From Methanosarcina sp. MTP4 (lineage in GTDB: Archaea; Halobacteriota; Methanosarcinia; Methanosarcinales; Methanosarcinaceae): DNA of 64,000 bases. The notes under the pieces were generated by a model. The model made no database searches, was not told the origin of the DNA, and worked only from the letters and a program-made list of their open reading frames with translations. Positions 17,623 to 26,749 of the stretch are shown piece after piece. The first letter of the stretch is position 1. Every line of letters begins with the position of its first letter. The position numbers were made by a program, and so were the translations under genes. The stretch lies in NCBI RefSeq assembly GCF_000970045.1, contig NZ_CP009505.1:558001-622000 (forward strand). Reading direction: 5' to 3'.

Positions 17623-17756
17623 ATTGTGGACTAACTATTGTGGACTAACTATTGTGGACTAACTATTGTGGACTAACTATTGTGGACTAACTATTGTGGA
17701 CTAACTATTGTGGACTAACTATTGTGGACTAACTATTGTGGACTAACTATTGTGGA
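17623..17756. repeat. 14-bp tandem array, 9 full copies plus a partial
   Basis: The unit ATTGTGGACTAACT is perfectly repeated from 17623 to 17748 and followed by ATTGTGGA. Less regular relatives (CATTGTGG, CATAGTGGATTGAA) flank it on both sides from about 17590 to 17825. Confidence 0.97.
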
Positions 17757-17843
17757 TAGTTTAACATAGTGGATTGAATCATGTAACTTTAAATCTCGTG
17801 AAGAATTGAACACAGTGGATTGAACTGGGGATATCGAGAAAAC

Positions 17844-18377
17844 ATGATTGAAGTGGAAATCAAGGCAAAAGCGGATCTCTCAAAGGTCCGCCTCATCCTT
17901 GAAAATATAAGGGCAGTAAAAATAAGGGTTGAGGATCAGTCCGATACCTATTTCGCTGCTCCATACCGGGATTTTGCAAAAACCGACGAGGCACTGAGGA
18001 TCCGGAACCTGGACGGAAGGGCTGTGTTGACCTATAAGGGGCCTAAATTGGACAGTGTCTCTAAAACCCGGAAAGAGTTTGAAACTGTTGTGGACGAAAA
18101 AAACACCACCGAAATCCTCCATGCCCTGGGTTTTTCGGAAGCAGGGGCTGTTAGGAAAAGTCGGGAAGTCTTCAGGGCCGGGGACATTACCGTTTGCCTT
18201 GATTCCGTCGAAGGTCTCGGGGAATTTCTTGAAGTGGAAATTGTTGTCGAGGAAGAGCAGGAACCTGGCCCGATCAGGCTTAAGCTTTTTGAGTTTTTAA
18301 AGCAGTTTGGGATAAGTGAGGAGGACTCAATCCGTACTTCCTATCTTGAAATGGTGCTTGAAAAACTGAACACCTGA
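17844..18377 (+). CDS. CYTH-domain protein (class IV adenylate cyclase/thiamine triphosphatase fold)
   Basis: A 177-residue triphosphate-tunnel protein. The start ATG at 17844 gives MIEVEIKAK, which contains the defining ExExK motif that binds metal and triphosphate. It continues with YFAAPYRDFAKTDEALRIR, YKGPKLD, KTRKEFETVV and CLDSVEGLGEFLEVEI, all matching CyaB-type CYTH domains. The open frame extends eight codons further upstream to a TTG, but the CYTH motif begins at 17844. Archaeal members are often labelled adenylate cyclase; the actual substrate is not known. Ends before a clear terminator hairpin. Confidence 0.9.
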   Translation: MIEVEIKAKADLSKVRLILENIRAVKIRVEDQSDTYFAAPYRDFAKTDEALRIRNLDGRAVLTYKGPKLDSVSKTRKEFETVVDEKNTTEILHALGFSEAGAVRKSREVFRAGDITVCLDSVEGLGEFLEVEIVVEEEQEPGPIRLKLFEFLKQFGISEEDSIRTSYLEMVLEKLNT

Positions 18378-18426
18378 ATTTACTTTCTTTTTCTTTTTGG
18401 AAAAGCTAAAATAGCTTAATTTTTCA

Positions 18427-18457
18427 ATGGGCAGTTATTATCAATGCCCATTTTTTT
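18427..18457 (+). terminator. hairpin plus T-run after the CYTH gene
   Basis: ATGGGCA at 18427-18433 pairs with TGCCCAT at 18445-18451 and is followed by a run of seven T (18451-18457). Confidence 0.75.
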
Positions 18458-18555
18458 ATAAATGTCTTAACGATTATATAAATGTATCTATCTATTCTAT
18501 CTAAATATGATTTTCATGTGTTAAAAATGACTTTCAGATCAGGGGATGAATAATT

Positions 18556-19017
18556 GTGACTGCAAGCGGGGTTTTTAGGGACAAAAAGGCTATCTCTCCT
18601 GTTGTCGGGGTTGTTATGGTTACTTTACTAACCATTATTCTTGCAGCTGTGGTCGGGACCAGTTCTCTCACAGGGATTTTGCAGGGCTACTCTACAAACC
18701 TCGGTATAGGCAGGATTGACGGAGGCAACCTTGAAGGAGATACAATAACAATCAGCCACAATGGAGGAGAACCCTTCACCTTCAAAGAAAATACAAAAGT
18801 GCTTCTCAATGTCGAAGGGAATAACCTTGAGCTCAATATTTCCCATTTGTACGGAAGCACCCTCAATGCGGGTGAAACGGTAGACCTTCACCTTTCTCCT
18901 GCAAACCCGGAAGATACAGGCAAAATCGATAATATTAAACCAGGGGATAAAATCTTCCTGATGGTCATTGACGGGGATCAGAAACTTGTGATTTTAAGGC
19001 AGGAAGTTGTGGTCTGA
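18556..19017 (+). CDS. archaeal type IV pilin N-terminal domain protein, first copy
   Basis: A secreted pilin-like protein of 153 residues. After a short basic stretch (FRDKKAISPVVGVVMVT), the archaeal class III signal comes directly before a hydrophobic helix. Cleavage is expected between the Lys-Ala and ISPV residues by a prepilin peptidase. The exported part is a small beta-rich domain with EGDTITISHNGGEPFTF and a GDKIFLMVIDGDQKLVIL ending. The start is a GTG at 18556. The next gene is a close paralogue, so this is a tandem duplication. No other pilus machinery is in the window. Confidence 0.88.
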   Translation: MTASGVFRDKKAISPVVGVVMVTLLTIILAAVVGTSSLTGILQGYSTNLGIGRIDGGNLEGDTITISHNGGEPFTFKENTKVLLNVEGNNLELNISHLYGSTLNAGETVDLHLSPANPEDTGKIDNIKPGDKIFLMVIDGDQKLVILRQEVVV

Positions 19018-19240
19018 GTACTTTACGTTGTAATGTATAAGGGGCAAAAAATACCAACCAGAGGTTAAACATACCAACCAGGAGTAAACATACTAACTTC
19101 TATATTTTTTTAGCACTCGATCTTAAAAGTTATATATCCTGAACCACCTATACTATTTGAAAACAATTTTAGTATGTGGAACAAGTTGTTTTTATATCGG
19201 AAAAGTGGGTTTATGTTTGCAAAAATGGTTTTTATGTGGG

Positions 19241-19708
19241 GTGAAAGTAACGGCAACAGGCATTCTTAAAGATAATAAAGCTATCTCTCCTCTTGTTGGG
19301 GTTGCCCTGGTTACTTTATTAACTATTATCTTTGCAACTGTAATTAGTTCCAGTTCTCTTACAGGGATTTTGCAGGGTTATTCCACAAATATTGGAATGG
19401 GTAGGCTTGACGGGGGCGATCTTGAAGGAGATACAATAACCCTGAGCCACAATGGAGGGGAGCCCTTCACTTTCCAGGACAACACAAAGGTACTTATCGA
19501 GGTCGAAGGGGAGAGCATTGAACTTAATATTACCGGTTTATATGGTACAACCATCAGAGCAGGCGACACGGTGAATGTGTGTCTGACTCCTCTGGAACCT
19601 GAAAACACGGGCAAAATAGATTCGATTAATTCAGGGGATACCATCTTCCTGAAGGTCGTTGACGGAGACCAGAAGCTTGTGATATTAAGGCAGGAAATTA
19701 TTGTATGA
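19241..19708 (+). CDS. archaeal type IV pilin N-terminal domain protein, second copy
   Basis: A paralogue of the preceding gene, about 155 residues. It shares the KDNKAISPLVGVALVT signal/helix, the EGDTITLSHNGGEPFTF core and the GDQKLVILRQE end. An open frame extends back to 19157, but alignment with the first copy points to the GTG at 19241 as start. The two differ in Cys content and in a loop (one extra VCLTP), so they have diverged enough to be separately maintained. A 220-bp AT-rich gap separates them, enough for a separate promoter. Confidence 0.87.
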   Translation: MKVTATGILKDNKAISPLVGVALVTLLTIIFATVISSSSLTGILQGYSTNIGMGRLDGGDLEGDTITLSHNGGEPFTFQDNTKVLIEVEGESIELNITGLYGTTIRAGDTVNVCLTPLEPENTGKIDSINSGDTIFLKVVDGDQKLVILRQEIIV

Positions 19709-19767
19709 TGATTTTAAATTCTGGGATGGATATCGAAAACTTCCTTTAATGCCTTGAATCGAAGTAC

Positions 19768-19833
19768 TCGTGAATAACAAAATATTCGTGAATAACAAAA
19801 TATTCGTGAATAACAAAATATTCGTGAATAAAA
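19768..19833. repeat. 18-bp tandem array, 3 copies plus a partial
   Basis: The unit TCGTGAATAACAAAATAT is repeated from 19768, between the convergent second pilin and metG. The last copy degenerates into an A-run. Confidence 0.93.
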
Positions 19834-19919
19834 AAATTAATACTTCTGATTCGCTGGAATCAGAAGCTTTTTTCAATAATCTTCCGGCAATTCCGGATTC
19901 TTACCCTGGATTCTTATTC

Positions 19920-22058
19920 TTACCTTATCCTTGAGCCGGGTTTGAGCTCCTTATCCGGCATAAGGGCCGCGACAATTTCCCCACCGTCGTCGGCTGCGAG
20001 CATCATGCCGTTGGACTTGACTCCGCAGAGTTTGGTGGGTTTCAGGTTGGCAAGCACGATTATGTTCTTTCCTACCAGTTCCTCGGGATCGTAGTAGGGG
20101 GCCATGCCTGCGACGATCTGTCTGGGTTCGGGCTCACCGATATCCACTTCGATCCGCAGGAGTTTCTTTGACTTCTTTATTTTTTCGACCACAAGGACTT
20201 TTCCTACCCTGATGTCGAGCTTTGCAAAGTCGTCGTACTCGATCTGGGGGAGGTTTTCTTCCTCTTCTCCCTCTTCTTCGGGCTTTGCCTCAGCCTTTTC
20301 TTCTGTTGCCGGGGGTTTGCCTTCGGATTTGGCTACTTCCTTTTCTTCTTTACCTTCCTTTGGACCGGTCTGCTTTGCAATGGCAATCCTGACCCTCTCA
20401 CTGGAGATTTCTTCCATTTCCCCTATCTTGTCGTCTTCGAGCTTGGTAAAGAGGATCTTCGGTTTTGCAAATCCGCTGCCAGCCTTCAGGGGTACGAGGG
20501 CATCTGAATACTGTGCCTCGTGCACGTCTCCTTCCAGGCCGAGGCCTTTCCAGGCATTTTCCATGCTTCCCGGGAGTACGGGCTCGAAGAGCAGGGTAAG
20601 GGCCTTTCCAAGCTGGAGGCAGTTGTAGAGCACCTGCCCGCAGGCTTCCTTATCTTCTTTGATAAGTTTCCAGGGCTCGTGGGATTGGAAGTATATGTTC
20701 CCGAATGATGCCAGGGCCATAGCGGTGTCCACTGCTTTCTTGAACTCGTACTCTTCCATGGCGGCGTTGACCTCGTTGATCGCAGTTTCGATCTTTTCCT
20801 TAACTTCCGGCTCGATCTCCCCTTCAGGGATTTTCCCGTAGTTCTTGAAGGCAAAGAGCATTGTCCTGTACAGGAAGTTTCCGAGTACGGCCACGAGCTC
20901 GGTGTTGATTTTTTCCTGGAGCACGCGCCAGGAGAAGTTCAGTTCCTTGGTATGGGAAGTGTAGCTTGCCAGGTAGTAGCGCAGGATATCCGGGTGGAAG
21001 CCGTGGTCCAGGTAGTCTTCCCCGACCCAGACCACATAGCCCCTGGTCTTGGAGAAGGTCTTGTCCTCGATCTTGACCATGCCTGAGGCCACAACGTCCG
21101 TAGGTACGGAGTAGTCGGCACCTTTGAGCATGGCAGGCCAGAAGATGCAGTGGTGGTAGGTGATGTCTCCTCCTATGAAATGGATTATCTCCCCGTCACC
21201 TTTCCAGTACTTCTCCCAGGAATCGTTGGCCTGGGCAGCCCATTCTTCCGTGAAGGCCATGTACCCTATGGGTGCGTCAACCCAGACATAGACCACCAGG
21301 TCGTCGTGGCCGGGGAACTTAACCCCCCATTCCAGGTTTCGCGTGATGCACCAGTCTTCCAGGCCCTGCTTTACCCAACCAAGCGCGTAGTTCCTGGCGT
21401 TGGTGGTGCCTCCTAGCTCGTTTGAAAGGTAGTTCATCAGGTAGTCACTGAATTCGGAAAGCTTGAAGAAGAAGTGCTCCTGCTTGCGGTACTCGGCAGG
21501 CCCTCCGCAGATGGTACAGACAGGGCTTTTGAGTTCTCCGGGTTCCAGGTGCTTTCCGCAGCCCTGATCGCATTCGTCCCCACGTGCGGTTTCCCCACAG
21601 TGGGGGCAGGTCCCTTCCACATAGCGGTCAGGGAGGAAACGGTCGCACTTCGGGCAGTAGGCAATTTCGATAGTCTTTGGGTAGACGTAGTCCTTTTCTA
21701 TCAGCTTGTTGACTATTTCCAGGGTTCTGTTATGGTTTTCAGGGTCGTCAGTGGTCCCGAAGGCGTCAAAGTTAACCCCCAGCTGCTTGAAGGTCTCGTC
21801 AAAATGTTTGTGGTATGTTTCTACAAGTTCCCCGGGAGTGATCCCGAGCTGCTCGGCGTTAACGACAATGGGAGTGCCGTGTGTGTCCGAACCGCAGACG
21901 AAGGTAACGTCCCTCCCCTCCTTCTTGAGGGCGCGGACAAAGATATCTGCGGGTACGTAAGTCCGAAGGTGGCCTACATGGGCCTTTCCGTTGGCGTAGG
22001 GCAGGCCGCAGGTAACAAGTACGGGTTTATCGGATGATTTTGACATTCTAATCTCCAT
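19920..22058 (-). CDS. metG: methionyl-tRNA synthetase
   Basis: Charges tRNA-Met. The 712-residue class I synthetase has the HIGH-type motif in [15 protein letters not shown], zinc-knuckle cysteines ([20 protein letters not shown], then [13 protein letters not shown] and CTICGG), and a KMSKS-type loop written KTFSKTRG. An anticodon-binding helical domain follows. A Lys/Glu-rich low-complexity linker (about 565-600) joins a C-terminal EMAP/Trbp111-like tRNA-binding domain ([11 protein letters not shown]...). The gene is single, with codon 1 or codon 5 as possible start. No neighbours relate to translation. Confidence 0.97.
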   Translation of the reverse strand: MEIRMSKSSDKPVLVTCGLPYANGKAHVGHLRTYVPADIFVRALKKEGRDVTFVCGSDTHGTPIVVNAEQLGITPGELVETYHKHFDETFKQLGVNFDAFGTTDDPENHNRTLEIVNKLIEKDYVYPKTIEIAYCPKCDRFLPDRYVEGTCPHCGETARGDECDQGCGKHLEPGELKSPVCTICGGPAEYRKQEHFFFKLSEFSDYLMNYLSNELGGTTNARNYALGWVKQGLEDWCITRNLEWGVKFPGHDDLVVYVWVDAPIGYMAFTEEWAAQANDSWEKYWKGDGEIIHFIGGDITYHHCIFWPAMLKGADYSVPTDVVASGMVKIEDKTFSKTRGYVVWVGEDYLDHGFHPDILRYYLASYTSHTKELNFSWRVLQEKINTELVAVLGNFLYRTMLFAFKNYGKIPEGEIEPEVKEKIETAINEVNAAMEEYEFKKAVDTAMALASFGNIYFQSHEPWKLIKEDKEACGQVLYNCLQLGKALTLLFEPVLPGSMENAWKGLGLEGDVHEAQYSDALVPLKAGSGFAKPKILFTKLEDDKIGEMEEISSERVRIAIAKQTGPKEGKEEKEVAKSEGKPPATEEKAEAKPEEEGEEEENLPQIEYDDFAKLDIRVGKVLVVEKIKKSKKLLRIEVDIGEPEPRQIVAGMAPYYDPEELVGKNIIVLANLKPTKLCGVKSNGMMLAADDGGEIVAALMPDKELKPGSRIR

Positions 22059-22682
22059 GTATTATTTTACGGATATATCCCTCTTGGACGTCTGCAATTC
22101 TAAAATATATTTCGCTTATTGCAGGTTTAAAGGGAAGCTTTTTGAAGGGATAGTTTATAGTTTTATGTGTAAAAAGACGATTTCGGTGCTTTTGGCCGGG
22201 ATGTGGAATCCTTTCAGACCTGTTTTAAGACGGGTATAATGCCAGGAAAATTAATTTATCGGCATGGTCCTATGAATTTTTTATTAAATTCTTCGGAGGA
22301 AAGGTTCCCTGAACTTATATTTCCGATGTATTACCCTCGATTACCCTCGATTACCCTCGATTAGTATCTTCGATGTATTACCCTCGACTTAGCATCTTTG
22401 ATGTATTACCTTCGACGTAGTATCTTCGATCTATTATCCGGAAGTGGTTTCAAAAGGGGTCTCGGAAAGTAATATTAATAATGAATGCCGAAAAGAACTC
22501 CTATTCGGATGTCCTGGTGACAGAGGGTTTTATTCCCGATTTCCGCCCTTTCCGTTTTGCTTCCGGAAAAATTCTCATTTCCTTAAGTCAGGGGCTTGAA
22601 TACGTAATTGATTCGTAATCCAAAATCGATTCTTAATTCCAAATAGGTTAATATTGATGTTTAGCGACGCGAGAGTTAAATC
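22059..22682. other. intergenic region with nested short repeats
   Basis: A 624-bp divergent gap between metG and sppA. At 22331-22360 are three perfect copies of TTACCCTCGA, followed to about 22440 by roughly three imperfect 28-bp units of the form TAGTATCTTCGATGTATTACCCTCGA. Further on (22590-22650) are AT-rich stretches suitable for an sppA promoter. No gene is supported. Confidence 0.6.
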
Positions 22683-23654
22683 ATGGATTCAAACACCTCT
22701 TCTTCCCCGGTACCTGAAAAAAAGAAACGCAACCACATATCTTACGTGGTCGTGGTAATCGCCCTGCTTCTGGTCATAGGGGTAAGTATGATGGCAATTT
22801 TTTACGGCTTTGGCTTTGAAGGGGACTTGGGTACCTCGGATAAGGTGGCCGTAATTTATGTCCAGGGCACCATGCTTACCGGAAACATCCCTTCCGGGCT
22901 TGGGTATGCAACCTCCGAAGAAATTTCTGAAAATATCCAGCGGGCTGTGGAAGATGAACAGGTCAGTGCCATAGTGCTCCGGGTCAACAGCCCCGGGGGG
23001 TCACCCGCAGCTGCCCAGGAAGTTGTAGGCGAGATCCAGAAGGCCCAGGAAGAAGGCGTCCCTGTGGTGATCTCTATGGGAGATATGGCTGCCAGTGCTG
23101 CTTACTACATCTCGGCTCCGGCGGACTACATTATTGCAAATCCTTCCACAAGCACCGGGTCGATCGGGGTGATCTGGATCTTCCAGAACATGTCTGCTTT
23201 CTATGAGGAAGAGGGAGTTGAGTTTTACATCTCAAAGTCCGGGGAACTGAAAGACATGGGCGGCTCCTGGCGCGGACTCACTGATGAGGAAAAAGAACAC
23301 GCTGACAGGGTGGTTCTCGAAAGCTATGAAGACTTCGTGGCCCAGATTGCCGAAGGACGGAACATGACGCGGGGTGATGTAAAGGCCATTGCCGACGGGC
23401 GCATATATACGGGGAAAACGGCTAAGGAACTCGGACTTGTAGACGAAATGGGAAACCTTTACGACGCCATTGATAAGGCTGCCGAACTTGGAGGCATCGA
23501 AGGGGAACCGAGGGTCGTGTATATGAACAGAGCAACCCTCTCAAGACTGCTCCTGGGCTCGGAATCGTCGAGTTCCGATGCTTCGAGTTCCGATGCAGTC
23601 CGGCAGTTTGTTAGTTATTATGAAGAAAGCCCCTACGGGAAAATCCAGGCATGA
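22683..23654 (+). CDS. sppA: signal peptide peptidase, S49 family
   Basis: A membrane-anchored serine peptidase that degrades cleaved signal peptides. The 323-residue protein has one N-terminal membrane helix (about 18-41), then the S49 fold: the Gly-rich NSPGGSPAAAQEVV, the nucleophile Ser138 in GDMAASAAYYI, and the general base Lys185 in ISKSGELKDMGG. The length and the single catalytic domain match archaeal and Gram-positive SppA (half of the E. coli form). A Ser/Asp run (SSSSDASSSDA) precedes the C-terminus. It stands alone. Confidence 0.93.
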   Translation: MDSNTSSSPVPEKKKRNHISYVVVVIALLLVIGVSMMAIFYGFGFEGDLGTSDKVAVIYVQGTMLTGNIPSGLGYATSEEISENIQRAVEDEQVSAIVLRVNSPGGSPAAAQEVVGEIQKAQEEGVPVVISMGDMAASAAYYISAPADYIIANPSTSTGSIGVIWIFQNMSAFYEEEGVEFYISKSGELKDMGGSWRGLTDEEKEHADRVVLESYEDFVAQIAEGRNMTRGDVKAIADGRIYTGKTAKELGLVDEMGNLYDAIDKAAELGGIEGEPRVVYMNRATLSRLLLGSESSSSDASSSDAVRQFVSYYEESPYGKIQA

Positions 23655-23712
23655 AGTGTTAAAAAGATCTGGAACTATAGTCCTGGACGTAAATATTTAC
23701 ACTTTATACTAT

Positions 23713-23782
23713 AACCACGGAAGACACCGAAAACACGGAAGGATTGTGCTCCCATATCCTTTATTCCGTGTTTTCTGTGGTT
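23713..23782. repeat. interrupted inverted repeat between convergent genes
   Basis: The left arm (23713-23740) and right arm (23764-23782) share AACCAC and GAAAACACGGAA as inverted copies. The left arm has about ten extra bases (GGAAGACACC) that would bulge out. It follows sppA and may act as a terminator. A related string, ACCACGGAACACATGGAAAA, occurs at about 48915. Confidence 0.75.
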
Positions 23783-23919
23783 AAAATTTCACTTGAGATT
23801 GGTGAAGGAATTTGGGTCATTGACTATAAATGAAGTACCCATATTTTTTCAGTTTTTACTCCTCTTTTTACCGATTTTGTCCCGTTTTTCCCCTTTTCAG
23901 CCTTCTTTTTTATTCATCT

Positions 23920-25905
23920 TCAGCCTTCGGCCTCATTTCCGGCTTTTCTCCTGCAGATTTTGTCCAGAAGGAGGATGTTGTCAAGCATAAGGGAACAGCT
24001 CCAACCCAGGGGAATTGCCCAGGCAGGCCTGCCTGTAGACTTGTCCACCTGTTCGGGGAGGAGCCCTGCACTGGTCGTGCCTGCAAGACTCCATTTAAGG
24101 AACCTGATCCCTTCTTCGGTCAGCTTTTTCCGGGTCTCTTCATACTGGTCTTTTTCTTTTTCGTAAGGAAGGGCCAGGGCCAGGGCAAACATGGCTTCCG
24201 AGAGCCAGAGGGTTGTTACAAGCCAGGGGTTCCCGTTGATGTAGCTGTCGTTTTCGTAGCGTCTGATCCCATAGTGCCGGTTTACCGGGCTGGAGAGCTT
24301 TTTCTGGATGTTTTCTATAAGGAAGAAGATCATGTCCCTTTCCACCGGGTTTCGCGGGGAGAGCATCCCGAAAGGAATATAGGTGGCAAGGACGCTTGCA
24401 TCCATAGTCTTGTCCAGCTTTTCGTTTATAACTCCCTTTGCAAAATAGCCTTCCTGGAGCCAGAAGCGGTCGATGGTAGCCTGCTTTATAAATTCAGCCC
24501 GCTTTTTCCAGCGCCGGGCCATTCCCGCCTCTCCGTTTTCCTCAGCCAGGTGGGAAGCTCCCATGAGGCCTGCATAGATCGAGGCGTTCGTATAAGTGAA
24601 AATTCCGTAGTATGTTTCCCAGAGGTCCATGCAGCTTTCATGCAGCCCCGTTTTTGTCCTTTTCATCAGGTATTCGGCAGCTCGCAGCACCGAAACCCAG
24701 ACTTCCTCCAGGAACTCTATTTTTTTCAGGCCTTCCAGGATCCTGTAATAGACGTCCATGGCATAGAGGGTGGAACCGGTTTCGTCGATCTGGGTGGAAT
24801 AATCAAAGTTACCCCAGGAAGGAGCCTTACTCCCGTCCAGCCAGTAGCGCTGGAACCAGGAGCCGTTGGGGAGCTGGGTCCTGATGCACCACTTGAAAAA
24901 CCTGTCACAATATTCGGGATAACCCGAATGTTTCAGGGCGAGCACCAATTCGGAACTGTCACGGTTCCAGCAAAAACCGTACCCTCCGCATTTCTCAAAG
25001 TTGGAATCAAATTCGGGGGCAGCCACAAAGGAGCCATTTTCGTGGTCGTTCATAAGGTAGAGCACGAGCAGGGAGCGGTTGTAGGCGTTGAAAAGTTCCT
25101 GGCGGAGGTTGTTATAACCTTCGAGGCCCGGCATTTTCAGCACCTGTTTTTTGGATAGCCACATAACCCAGTGTTCTCTTGTCTTTTCGAAGATCTGTTC
25201 AAGGGGCAGTTTTGAAAGTTCCTGCATCCTTTTGTAGAGGAGGTTGCGGGTAGGAGCTGCGCCAATGAAAATCACAAACTCGTTGGTGCCATCAGCTTCC
25301 AGTTCGAGGTCCCAGCCCGCAGCGTTGTTTATGTTCCCAATGTCCTCCTTATTATTCTGGAGTTTCCCGTCTTCCATGTCGTACCTGGAATTCGTCCACC
25401 AGATGGTGTCCATCGCTTTTCCTACCTGCCATTCCGAAAACTCTGGCATGGAGTGGATTCCGATATAGTAGTCTTGCCAGTACTGTACTATCAGGCGGGC
25501 TTTTGAGTCGCAGTAACCTGAATTTTTCTTTGAGGTCTCCCCTACGTTGAAGTTCGAATAGTAATAAAACTTCCCTGATATTTTTTTCTGGGACTGGATC
25601 TTGAACCTGCGGATAAGAACCGGAACATCAGGGTGAACCAGGTCCAGGATCGAAATCCGGATTCCCGAATCATGGTAAAGCTTTGTGGACACGATGTTTG
25701 TGTCCTCTATGTAGTTCTGAATTGATTGCCAGTCGTTGCTGTTTGTCCAGAGGAGAGTTTCTCCAGTATGGATGCAGGCAAGAGACTCATCGATATGCTG
25801 GGCGTGGTCTCTTCGCGGGTAAAAAAAGCCGAAGAGTTCCCCCTTCCTGCCCATTGTCACGAGCAGTTCTGCATTTCCCAGAATGACATTGGGTTGTTTG
25901 ATCAC
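23920..25905 (-). CDS. glucoamylase-type glycoside hydrolase, GH15
   Basis: A 661-residue protein with the GH15 layout: an N-terminal beta-sandwich (to about 270) and an (alpha/alpha)6 barrel. The substrate-binding motif GFCWNRDSSELVLALKHSG lies near residue 310. A Glu-containing segment FDYSTQIDETGSTLYAMDVYY lies near 375 and carries the general acid. The family removes glucose from the non-reducing ends of starch or glycogen, or splits trehalose. There is no signal peptide, so it acts in the cytoplasm on stored glucan. It is last in an operon of two GH57 proteins and a V4R protein, and its ATG overlaps the V4R stop by 4 bp. Confidence 0.93.
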   Translation of the reverse strand: MIKQPNVILGNAELLVTMGRKGELFGFFYPRRDHAQHIDESLACIHTGETLLWTNSNDWQSIQNYIEDTNIVSTKLYHDSGIRISILDLVHPDVPVLIRRFKIQSQKKISGKFYYYSNFNVGETSKKNSGYCDSKARLIVQYWQDYYIGIHSMPEFSEWQVGKAMDTIWWTNSRYDMEDGKLQNNKEDIGNINNAAGWDLELEADGTNEFVIFIGAAPTRNLLYKRMQELSKLPLEQIFEKTREHWVMWLSKKQVLKMPGLEGYNNLRQELFNAYNRSLLVLYLMNDHENGSFVAAPEFDSNFEKCGGYGFCWNRDSSELVLALKHSGYPEYCDRFFKWCIRTQLPNGSWFQRYWLDGSKAPSWGNFDYSTQIDETGSTLYAMDVYYRILEGLKKIEFLEEVWVSVLRAAEYLMKRTKTGLHESCMDLWETYYGIFTYTNASIYAGLMGASHLAEENGEAGMARRWKKRAEFIKQATIDRFWLQEGYFAKGVINEKLDKTMDASVLATYIPFGMLSPRNPVERDMIFFLIENIQKKLSSPVNRHYGIRRYENDSYINGNPWLVTTLWLSEAMFALALALPYEKEKDQYEETRKKLTEEGIRFLKWSLAGTTSAGLLPEQVDKSTGRPAWAIPLGWSCSLMLDNILLLDKICRRKAGNEAEG

Positions 25906-26711
25906 CTGCTAACCCCTCTTGTGATCACATGTTCCTGGTTTTCACCGGATGGGGCCGGGGAGATGATATGTTCGCAGACCTCATTCCCCGTGGCTTTGCA
26001 ACTAACTTCCCTGACCCTTATGTTCTTCCCTGAGTATTCGGTCAGGTAACCTGCGAAGTATCCGCTCATGTAGGCACATACCGGCTGGTCCGTTTCCCCG
26101 TAGACGTCTGCAATGAAAGATTCTTTGACAATGATTTTTCCTTCAAAGGTTTCCGGGTCGCAATCGATTTCCAGGATGCCCCAGCCAACGGCTCTGTAAA
26201 GTTCTGCCAGGATGCTGGCGAAGTTTTTGTCGTCAAGGGGCATGATATTCCTGAAATACTTTGCAGCGTGGATCCCCCCCCGCAGGCCGGAAAGGGTGAG
26301 CAGGCCCTCGGCATGTGGGGCGCTATCATTCAGAGTCCTGATGATATCTACAAGGGTGGGTGCCCGTGCAATGATTCCCCTGACTCCGATCACATTTAAT
26401 GGGAAGTCCACCAGATGGATCATCCTGTGTTCCGAAATCCCATGTTCGACTTTCTCTACAGCTTCCAGTCCCCCTATCTTTCTGGCAAGGTCGTCAACGT
26501 CTACGTCTTTTCCGATTTCCGTAAATATTGAGTACTCTCCTGTTTGCTGTGTGATGTTGTCGAGGTGCCCGAACTTGGTCTGCACCTCATGGCTTTCCAT
26601 AAAATTGATTATTGATGATAACGAGCCAGGATCTTTTGAGTAAGAGATCTTAAACCACGCGATCTGCGTATTTTCATTACGGCCTGCAAACATGCACAAG
26701 TCTCGAACCAT
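25902..26711 (-). CDS. ACT-like plus V4R-domain protein in glucan operon
   Basis: A 269-residue protein. The first half (about 15-100) has an ACT-like pattern (KISYSKDPGSLSSIINFM...GEYSIFTEI), a fold often used for small-molecule sensing. The second half (about 130-255) is a V4R domain ending SGYFAGYLTEYSGKNIRVR and CKATGNEVCEHII. V4R domains bind small hydrophobic or cofactor ligands; two cysteines and a His at the end could bind metal. There is no DNA-binding motif. It lies 38 bp after the first GH57 and overlaps the GH15 gene by 4 bp. The role is unknown; a sensor of glucan or cofactor state is only an inference. Confidence 0.82.
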   Translation of the reverse strand: MVRDLCMFAGRNENTQIAWFKISYSKDPGSLSSIINFMESHEVQTKFGHLDNITQQTGEYSIFTEIGKDVDVDDLARKIGGLEAVEKVEHGISEHRMIHLVDFPLNVIGVRGIIARAPTLVDIIRTLNDSAPHAEGLLTLSGLRGGIHAAKYFRNIMPLDDKNFASILAELYRAVGWGILEIDCDPETFEGKIIVKESFIADVYGETDQPVCAYMSGYFAGYLTEYSGKNIRVREVSCKATGNEVCEHIISPAPSGENQEHVITRGVSR

Positions 26712-26749
26712 AGACTTTGCTCCCTTGAATTAGTTATGTATACATTTGA

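Noticed and set aside
23830-25158. A 442-codon frame on the plus strand opposite the GH15 gene
   Set aside because: It lies entirely antisense to a gene with clear GH15 motifs; its predicted protein is low-complexity and unlike any known domain. The frame is open because of the GC-rich third positions of the real gene.
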